Assembly: GCA_028707655.1 (NCBI GenBank)
Contig: JAQWAN010000031.1
Location: 1-11,990, forward strand
From: Bacteroidaceae bacterium
GTDB taxonomy: Bacteria > Bacteroidota > Bacteroidia > Bacteroidales > Bacteroidaceae
DNA: 11,990 nt
Direction of reading: 5' to 3'
Both the position numbers and the translations under genes were made by a program. Shown here piece by piece: positions 6,073-11,990 of the stretch. Every line of letters starts with the position of its first letter. Within the stretch, counting starts at the first letter, position 1. The notes under the pieces were generated by a model. It made no database searches. It was not told the DNA's origin and saw nothing but the letters and a program-made list of their open reading frames with translations.

Positions 6073-9000
6073 GTGTATGCGATGGTTGTTTTTGCTTTGG
6101 ACGCTCAATACGTTCAAAGTAAAATTGGTAAACTCGTTGCTACTGAAATGGCTAATCAGCTCCATTGTGAGGTTACCATAGGAAAAATTGAGCTGGGACT
6201 TTTTGATCGATTTATTATTAACGATGTACTTCTTAAAGATAAAGAACAGCAAGATTTGTTGTCGATAAAGAAATTGACCACCAAATTTAAACTACTTCCT
6301 ATCTTTGAGGGGAAAATCGTGATTAGCAATGTGCAACTCTTTGACTTTCAAGCACAATTAGAGAAAAAAACACCGGAGAGCAGAGCTAATTATCAATATA
6401 TCTTAGATGCTTTTGCTACAAAAGATACGGTGCAGACAAAAACGGCAATAGATTTACGCATAAACTCTATTATTTTAAGACGCGGAAAGATTGCATATAA
6501 TGTACTCTCTGAACCACAAACACCGGGTGTTTGGAATCCACATCATATTGTAACAGAAGATATTGATGGGCGCTTTTCTATCAAGGCACTCAACAGTGAC
6601 TCACTCTATTTACGGGTACAACAATTCCATTTAAAGGAACAGGCTGGATTGGAACTAAAAAAACTCTCCTTTAAGCTTGTGGCTAATCATCAACACACCC
6701 AACTATCCTCTATCCGATTAGACTTACCTAGTTCACAAATCCGATTTAGTAACTTGTTTATCGCAACAAGTCAAAAACTACATTACTCGCTAACGGATTC
6801 CACTGTTTCCTTTAATGGCTCTTTAGACAACAGCTATATTGCATTAAAGGATTTAAGTTGTTTCAATACCGCTTTTAAAGACTCACCAGATAAGCTGGAG
6901 CTAGGAATGCGTTTTTCTAGGATGCAAAACAAATTTACGGTAGACGAACTACGGGTATCCTCGCCCGCACTTTTTCGGTTAGAGGGGCATCTATCTGCTC
7001 ATCTATTACAAGATAGAGAAAACAGTCCCTTTTCTGCTACAATCCAGCAAATGGTTTTAACAAATAAAGGAATGGAGTATGTACAAAAAAGCCTGCAGGC
7101 AAGAAATATAAGACTACCCCATTTCACAACAAAATTGGGGGTCATTCAACTTAATTTAGCAACCAAAGGAACAGTAAGAAACAATCACTCCACAGCTGCC
7201 ATCTCAACGGCGGTTGGAGAGCTACAACTAGATTTAACCACCCACTACTCCCCCAAAAAAATAAATGGAAAGGCCTTGGTTAACTACCAACAGGTAAATC
7301 TGGGGAGTCTGCTCAACAAGTCTAATCCATTAGGACTACTCGACGGGGTAACAACTGTTGATTTTAGTAGAGATAGCAAAAAAAACATTACAGGTAAACT
7401 GACTAGCACTATCTCCCGCTTGGAATACCAAAAATATACCTACAGCGATATTAAACTGCAAGCACTCTATAAGAACAAACAACTCACCTCTTCATTAGAC
7501 CTTCTGGACAAGAATGGCTCCCTAACGATAAAAGGCGAGTTAGACAATCGAGAAAAGAAGCCAAACCTAACTGTTTTGGCAGAAGCGAAACGGGTGAACC
7601 CCTATAAGCTCAAGATGGCTCCAGAAAAGTATGATGCGAACTACTCTAGTGTGATTGAAGCTAATATTCAAGGAGATTCTATGGAGGATGCTATTGGAAC
7701 AATAACCGTTAAGGAGTTAGATTATCGAAGTAAAAAAGAGCATTTTTCATTGGGAAAATTAGTGGTAGCATCTACACAGACGCTCCAAGAGAGAAAGCTC
7801 AGCATACAGTCTAATTTCTTAAATGGATTTATCATTGGTAATTATTCCTACAAAGAATTAATTAACAGCTGTATAGCACGTATGCATCAATATCTGCCAA
7901 CACTCTTTCCTAAAAGGAACGAAACACCTACAAAAGATAAACAAATGTCTTTTTCTTTTGCTTGTACAAATGCTAAACTACTATCGACCATTTTTAAATT
8001 ACCGGTACATGTAAATATGCCGCTCGACTTAAAGGGATTCTTAAATGAGAAGGAGAATAAGATGGAATTTACAGCGCATCTTCCATCTATACAGCATAAA
8101 AAGGATTTATATGAATCGGGATTTATTCATTTCTACAATGACTCAACTTCTGTCTCTAGCAAACTGCGTCTATCTAGAACAGATGAAAAAGAAAAAACAA
8201 TTAATCTTACATTTGATGTAACAGCACGTCACGATTCTATTCGCTCTTGGTTAACATGGGGAAATGCAAATGAGGTATCCAATTATGGTTCACTAGCCTC
8301 TACCATTCGTTTCTCACACAGTGACCAATCGAGTAAAAAATTGCGCACGCAAATAGCTATCGACTCTACCTCTATCGTTTTAAAAGATTCGATATGGAAT
8401 CTGAGCCCTACTACAATCCTTATCGATTCTGGTTTTGTAGACATCCACCAATTTGTTTTTAAACATAAGCAGCAACATATAATAGCCAATGGTCGTTTAG
8501 GTAAATCGCCTACTGACACACTCAAAACATCGCTAAAAGATGTGCACCTCAGTTATATCTTTAATCTGGTAGGACTAAATCTGGACTTCAACGGAATGGC
8601 TACAGGAAAGGCTTATGTGGCACATGCCTATGATCAACCTAAGATGCAGGCTGACCTTCAAATAAAGAATTATGCTTTTAACAAGGCAATCATGGGGGAT
8701 ATGCAGGTCAAAGGCAATTGGGATAACCAACGAAAGGGTGTGTATTTAGATGCGCTTATACAAAAAGGAGCAACAAGTGAAACAACCTGTAAAGGATACA
8801 TCTTAGTTAAAGACAAGGGCTTGGATTTACAGTTTAAAGGAAAAGAGACTAATGTGGCTTTTCTAAACGAGTTCTTATATGCTATTTTATCCGATTTTAA
8901 GGGGGGCGCATCTGGTGATATCCGACTATATGGCGGTTTTAAAGCCCTTAACTTAGATGGGAAGATGAATGTGAATGCCAGTTGTAAGATGAACGAACTA

Positions 9001-10422
9001 AACATCCCTATTCAGATTAAAGATACGGTCTACTTTAGAAAAGAGGGAATAACTTTCATCAATAATCGAATTGCAGACCAAAGAGGCAACCAGGGATTGA
9101 TGAATGGGTCTATTCGATATAAACATTTTAAAGATGTGAATTATCTACTACGTTTTAATACCAACAATATGTTGATTTATAACATAAAGAAAAAGGTAAA
9201 CTCGGAGATCTATGGCACTGTATATGCCACAGGAGATGCATTAGTAACAGGTAGTGGCAATAATTTATCTATTGACATGAACATGACAACAGAACCGAAT
9301 TCTACTTTCTCTTATGTTACCAACCCTACTATTTCTGCGGTAAACAATGAATTTATCAAATTTGTGGACAAGAGCTTTCACCGAAAAACAACGGACACAT
9401 TAACCGTTGAAAAGAAAAAAGAAAATAGTACACCAACACCTTCGCAAAACATCAATATCAACATTAGTTTGAACGCTAACGAAAATGCTACGGTGAATAT
9501 CATCATGGACCCAATTACGGGCGATTATATTAGTATGCATGGAAATGGTGCATTAAAGATTGACTACTTCAATAAAGGTGCCTTTAACATGTTTGGCGAT
9601 TATATCATCAAAAATGGTATATACCACTTTAGTATGCAGGAGATTATACGTAAAAACTTCTTGATGCGTTCGGGTAGTACACTTAGCTTTCAAGGAGATC
9701 CAGAACGTGCTAATCTGGATTTAAAAACCTATTATGCTGTTAACTCGGCCTCGCTTAAAGATTTAGGTATCACAGACCTCTCACAAAACAATGTAAAAGT
9801 AAACTGCTTGATGAATATCACAGGTAGTTTAAAAAAACCTACATTTAATTTTGATATCGAATTACCAAATGTTAGTGAAGAGGAAAAGGAGATAGTACAA
9901 AGCACCATCAGTACAGATGAAGAGATGAATATGCAGGTGGTTTATCTACTTGGAGTGGGCAAGTTTTATCGCCCCAATTATTTAAACAATGACACACAGA
10001 GCTCGAATGCTATGTCGTCAGTACTCTCTTCTACACTATCGGGACAGTTAAACCGTTTTATCTCACAAGTGATAAACAGTAATAAATGGAACTTTGGAAC
10101 GAACCTGAGTACAGGAGAAAAAGGATGGACCGACGTAGAGGTTGAGGGATTATTCTCGGGACAACTCTTTAATGACCGGTTACTAGTAAATGGTAATTTT
10201 GGCTATAAAGATAATCCCTTGTCAAAAAGTAATTTTGTGGGCGATTTTAGTGTGGAGTATGTACTAAACAAGGCTAAGGATTTACGCTTAAAGGCGTATA
10301 ATCAGACAAACGACCGCTACTTTGAAAGAAGTACACTTACCACACAGGGGGTAGGTATCTTGTACAAAAAAGATTTCTCTAGTTGGAGAGATCTATTTCA
10401 TCTCTCTGGTAAGAAAAAATAA
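6073..10422 (+). CDS. tamB: TamB-like translocation/assembly and lipid-transport module protein
   Basis: This is a giant protein of 1449 residues from the GTG at 6073, with an N-terminal anchor and a long periplasmic beta-rich body of the AsmA-like/TamB type. The C-terminal TamB (DUF490) domain covers about residues 1120-1435, with recognisable blocks MDPITGDYISMHGNGALKID, GDYIIKNGIYHFSMQ and SLSFQGDPERANLDL-like residues near 1205-1215 (read as TLSFQGDPERANLDL), then ITGSLKKPTFNFDIELPN. Known relatives work with TamA-type outer-membrane proteins and form a hydrophobic groove that moves phospholipids between membranes; no TamA partner is in the window. The start is doubtful. The frame is open from 6013, just after a stop at 6010-6012, and the codons before 6073 encode KTARILLTWTFCIITGVYA, which completes a signal-anchor helix, but no ATG, GTG or TTG lies there. 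It follows the ligase without a terminator, so the two are probably co-transcribed. Confidence 0.9.
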   Translation: MYAMVVFALDAQYVQSKIGKLVATEMANQLHCEVTIGKIELGLFDRFIINDVLLKDKEQQDLLSIKKLTTKFKLLPIFEGKIVISNVQLFDFQAQLEKKTPESRANYQYILDAFATKDTVQTKTAIDLRINSIILRRGKIAYNVLSEPQTPGVWNPHHIVTEDIDGRFSIKALNSDSLYLRVQQFHLKEQAGLELKKLSFKLVANHQHTQLSSIRLDLPSSQIRFSNLFIATSQKLHYSLTDSTVSFNGSLDNSYIALKDLSCFNTAFKDSPDKLELGMRFSRMQNKFTVDELRVSSPALFRLEGHLSAHLLQDRENSPFSATIQQMVLTNKGMEYVQKSLQARNIRLPHFTTKLGVIQLNLATKGTVRNNHSTAAISTAVGELQLDLTTHYSPKKINGKALVNYQQVNLGSLLNKSNPLGLLDGVTTVDFSRDSKKNITGKLTSTISRLEYQKYTYSDIKLQALYKNKQLTSSLDLLDKNGSLTIKGELDNREKKPNLTVLAEAKRVNPYKLKMAPEKYDANYSSVIEANIQGDSMEDAIGTITVKELDYRSKKEHFSLGKLVVASTQTLQERKLSIQSNFLNGFIIGNYSYKELINSCIARMHQYLPTLFPKRNETPTKDKQMSFSFACTNAKLLSTIFKLPVHVNMPLDLKGFLNEKENKMEFTAHLPSIQHKKDLYESGFIHFYNDSTSVSSKLRLSRTDEKEKTINLTFDVTARHDSIRSWLTWGNANEVSNYGSLASTIRFSHSDQSSKKLRTQIAIDSTSIVLKDSIWNLSPTTILIDSGFVDIHQFVFKHKQQHIIANGRLGKSPTDTLKTSLKDVHLSYIFNLVGLNLDFNGMATGKAYVAHAYDQPKMQADLQIKNYAFNKAIMGDMQVKGNWDNQRKGVYLDALIQKGATSETTCKGYILVKDKGLDLQFKGKETNVAFLNEFLYAILSDFKGGASGDIRLYGGFKALNLDGKMNVNASCKMNELNIPIQIKDTVYFRKEGITFINNRIADQRGNQGLMNGSIRYKHFKDVNYLLRFNTNNMLIYNIKKKVNSEIYGTVYATGDALVTGSGNNLSIDMNMTTEPNSTFSYVTNPTISAVNNEFIKFVDKSFHRKTTDTLTVEKKKENSTPTPSQNININISLNANENATVNIIMDPITGDYISMHGNGALKIDYFNKGAFNMFGDYIIKNGIYHFSMQEIIRKNFLMRSGSTLSFQGDPERANLDLKTYYAVNSASLKDLGITDLSQNNVKVNCLMNITGSLKKPTFNFDIELPNVSEEEKEIVQSTISTDEEMNMQVVYLLGVGKFYRPNYLNNDTQSSNAMSSVLSSTLSGQLNRFISQVINSNKWNFGTNLSTGEKGWTDVEVEGLFSGQLFNDRLLVNGNFGYKDNPLSKSNFVGDFSVEYVLNKAKDLRLKAYNQTNDRYFERSTLTTQGVGILYKKDFSSWRDLFHLSGKKK

Positions 10423-10423
10423 G

Positions 10424-10465
10424 CAACAAAAAAAAGGCTACCCCATTAGGATAGCCCTTCTTTTT
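10424..10465. terminator. Bidirectional terminator between tamB and ugd
   Basis: The stem GGCTA (10436-10440) pairs with TAGCC (10452-10456); one mismatch inside it is followed by a further CC/GG pairing around a short loop. A-rich sequence (10424-10435) on the left and T-rich sequence (10458-10465) on the right give a T-tract in both directions. It lies between the tamB stop (10420-10422) and the ugd stop (10480-10482), as expected for convergent genes. Confidence 0.8.
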
Positions 10466-10479
10466 AATCTTTATATGTC

Positions 10480-11796
10480 CTATTTCTTACCTATTGAGTA
10501 ATAGGTGAAACCTTGCGCAACTAGCTCTTCTTTATCATAGATGTTTCTACCATCAAACAATACAGATTGATTCATAGCCTTAGCAATAACACCCCAAGCT
10601 GGTAAACGGAACTCTTTCCACTCCGTTAATAAAAGCAAAGCATCGGCATCTAATACTGCATCATACATGTCTTGTGAATAAAAGACACTGTCGCCTACCA
10701 ATCGTTTTGTTTCTTCCATAGCTGCTGGGTCATAACAACGTACGGTTGCACCTGCTTTTAATAAATGGTCAATCATTACTAAAGCTGTTGCTTCTCGCAT
10801 ATCATCGGTTTCTGGTTTAAACGATAGTCCCCATAGTGCAATTGTTTTGCCTTTAATATTACCCTCAAAATGACGCAATAGTTTTTTAAAGACAACACTC
10901 TTCTGACGCTCATTCACTGATTCAACAGCCTTCAAAACATCCATACTATAGCCGTTTCTATCTGCCGTTTTAATCAAGGCCTTAACATCTTTAGGGAAAC
11001 AAGATCCACCATAGCCACAACCAGCATACAAGAATTTATTTCCTATACGTGTATCACTACCAATACCAGCACGTACTTGGTCTACATCTGCACCCATCAA
11101 TTCGCATAGGTTGGCAATCTCATTCATAAAACTAATACGAGTAGCTAACATTGAATTGGCTGCATATTTACTCATCTCAGCAGAAGGAATATCCATGAAA
11201 AGTACCCTAAAGTTATTCAACAAGAAGGGTTTATATAAACGAGACAATAAAGTCTTGGCTCTATCCGACTCAACACCAACAACCACACGGTCTGGACTCA
11301 TAAAATCAGAAATCGCTTTTCCCTCTTTTAAGAACTCAGGGTTGGAGGCTACATCAAAAGTAGTCGACAGGTTTCTTGCAGTCAACTCTTTTTGGATGGT
11401 TGCTTTTACTTTTTGAGCAGTACCCACTGGCACAGTACTTTTAGTAACCACTAATAAATATTTCTGCATATTAGCTCCAACAGTCTTAGCTACTTGCAAT
11501 ACATATTTTAAATCGGCACTACCATCTTCATCGGGAGGGGTACCCACTGCGATAAAGACAATCTCTGCATCAGACAAACAACTTTCTAAAGAGGTAGAGA
11601 AACAAAGACGACCCGCTTTTGTATTTCTATCTACTAACTCATCTAAGCCATTCTCAAAGATAGGAAGAATGCCTTGTTTTAATTTTTCTATTTTATTTTC
11701 ATCGGTATCCACACACGTCACATGTACGCCTATATCCGCAAAACAGGCGCCGGTAACTAATCCAACATAACCTGTACCTACAATTACTATTTTCAT
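10480..11796 (-). CDS. ugd: UDP-glucose 6-dehydrogenase
   Basis: This cytoplasmic NAD-dependent enzyme of 438 residues oxidises UDP-glucose twice to UDP-glucuronate, a precursor for capsule, exopolysaccharide or LPS sugars. It has the three-domain layout of the UDP-glucose/GDP-mannose dehydrogenase family: an N-terminal Rossmann fold with GTGYVG (7-12), VGTPPDEDG (84-92) and KSTVPVGT (119-126); a central helix domain with NPEFLKEG (152-159) and SKYAANSMLA (209-218, probable catalytic lysine K210); the active-site block GCGYGGSCFPKD (259-270) with nucleophile C266; and a C-terminal UDP-binding domain with GLSFKPETDDMREA (323-336). All key residues are present and length is normal. It starts 23 bases after the rfbC stop, so it is probably read from the same transcript. 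The ATG has no Shine-Dalgarno sequence, as is usual in this phylum. Confidence 0.97.
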   Translation of the reverse strand: MKIVIVGTGYVGLVTGACFADIGVHVTCVDTDENKIEKLKQGILPIFENGLDELVDRNTKAGRLCFSTSLESCLSDAEIVFIAVGTPPDEDGSADLKYVLQVAKTVGANMQKYLLVVTKSTVPVGTAQKVKATIQKELTARNLSTTFDVASNPEFLKEGKAISDFMSPDRVVVGVESDRAKTLLSRLYKPFLLNNFRVLFMDIPSAEMSKYAANSMLATRISFMNEIANLCELMGADVDQVRAGIGSDTRIGNKFLYAGCGYGGSCFPKDVKALIKTADRNGYSMDVLKAVESVNERQKSVVFKKLLRHFEGNIKGKTIALWGLSFKPETDDMREATALVMIDHLLKAGATVRCYDPAAMEETKRLVGDSVFYSQDMYDAVLDADALLLLTEWKEFRLPAWGVIAKAMNQSVLFDGRNIYDKEELVAQGFTYYSIGKK

Positions 11797-11819
11797 ACTA
11801 TCTTCGTATTAAACTAATA

Positions 11820-11990
11820 TTAATCAAAATATATTGCTTCCAAGAAACTACTCGCCAATTTGTCTTTCTCTGAAAGACTTATTTTATCTACTGTAATGGG
11901 CCAATCAATCTTGAGTGTCTTATCGTTATATGCTATAGAAGCCTCCGCATCTGGAGCATATACATTGTCCACTTTATAAGTAAATATAGC
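11820..11990 (-). CDS. rfbC: dTDP-4-dehydrorhamnose 3,5-epimerase, C-terminal end only (5' end outside window)
   Basis: Reading the minus strand inward from the right edge gives 56 residues in an open frame ending in TAA (11820-11822). The stretch FTYKVDNVYAPDAEASIAYN followed by DKTLKIDWPI and ISLSEKD is the typical end of RmlC/RfbC epimerases: a tyrosine-containing strand, an acidic 'D-E' loop where the usual family has 'E.gi.wnDP', then IDWP and the closing 'LSekD'. The enzyme makes dTDP-4-dehydro-L-rhamnose in dTDP-L-rhamnose synthesis. It lies directly upstream of ugd on the same strand. The catalytic His/Asp region is outside the window. Confidence 0.88.
   Translation of the reverse strand, partial: AIFTYKVDNVYAPDAEASIAYNDKTLKIDWPITVDKISLSEKDKLASSFLEAIYFD

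Noticed and set aside
6048..6119. ATG at 6048 as the start of a small gene or of tamB
   Set aside because: It is in a different frame from tamB and gives a short Cys/His-rich product ending at a stop around 6120, with no sign of being a real protein.
8670..9005. Open frame of 111 codons on the minus strand inside tamB
   Set aside because: It is antisense to a well-supported TamB coding region and shows no recognisable domain or promoter.
11111..11416. Open frame of 101 codons on the plus strand inside ugd
   Set aside because: It is antisense to ugd, whose catalytic motifs are conserved across this stretch; the translated product resembles nothing known to me.
1..11990. CRISPR array, insertion sequence, phage or toxin-antitoxin/defence genes
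   Set aside because: No regularly spaced repeats, transposase, integrase or defence-type domains are seen; gene content and base composition are uniform and chromosomal.

Overview
The window looks like a chromosomal segment of a Bacteroidota bacterium, most likely order Bacteroidales; I cannot place it to genus. The evidence is a DUF4494 protein (a family I know only from Bacteroidota), Bacteroidota-type promoters of the TTTG-N19-TAnnTTTG form, AT-rich leaders with no Shine-Dalgarno sequence, and a secretion-domain-like C-terminus at the left edge. Base composition is moderately AT-rich and even throughout. I see no mobile element, phage gene, CRISPR array, tRNA or rRNA. Most of the content is housekeeping and cell-envelope genes.

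Layout, left to right. Positions 3-257 hold the end of a secreted or surface protein, closed by a very strong hairpin terminator (274-318). An M24-family metallopeptidase follows (346-1542). After a 188-base gap comes a probable three-gene operon: a YbdG-type MscS-family mechanosensitive channel (1731-3026), a DUF4494 protein (3057-3533) and the PLP-homeostasis protein YggS (3541-4212). It ends at a terminator (4245-4290) whose T-tract runs into the next promoter (4290-4320).

That promoter drives an AMP-forming fatty acyl-CoA ligase (4350-6008), followed almost without a gap by a very large TamB-like envelope protein (6073-10422). A perfect 9+9 base inverted repeat lies on the promoter's -7 element and start region, suggesting regulated transcription of this lipid-related pair. 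The TamB reading frame opens upstream of its first usable start codon, and that upstream stretch encodes the missing part of the membrane anchor, so its real start is uncertain.

A bidirectional terminator (10424-10465) separates tamB from a convergent minus-strand pair: UDP-glucose 6-dehydrogenase (10480-11796) and, upstream of it, the 3' end of a dTDP-4-dehydrorhamnose 3,5-epimerase gene (11820-11990). These two supply UDP-glucuronate and dTDP-L-rhamnose for surface polysaccharide.

I found no clearly new multi-gene system. The observations most worth checking are the palindrome on the ligase promoter, the unresolved TamB start, and the pairing of a fatty-acid-activating enzyme with a TamB-class lipid-transport protein.
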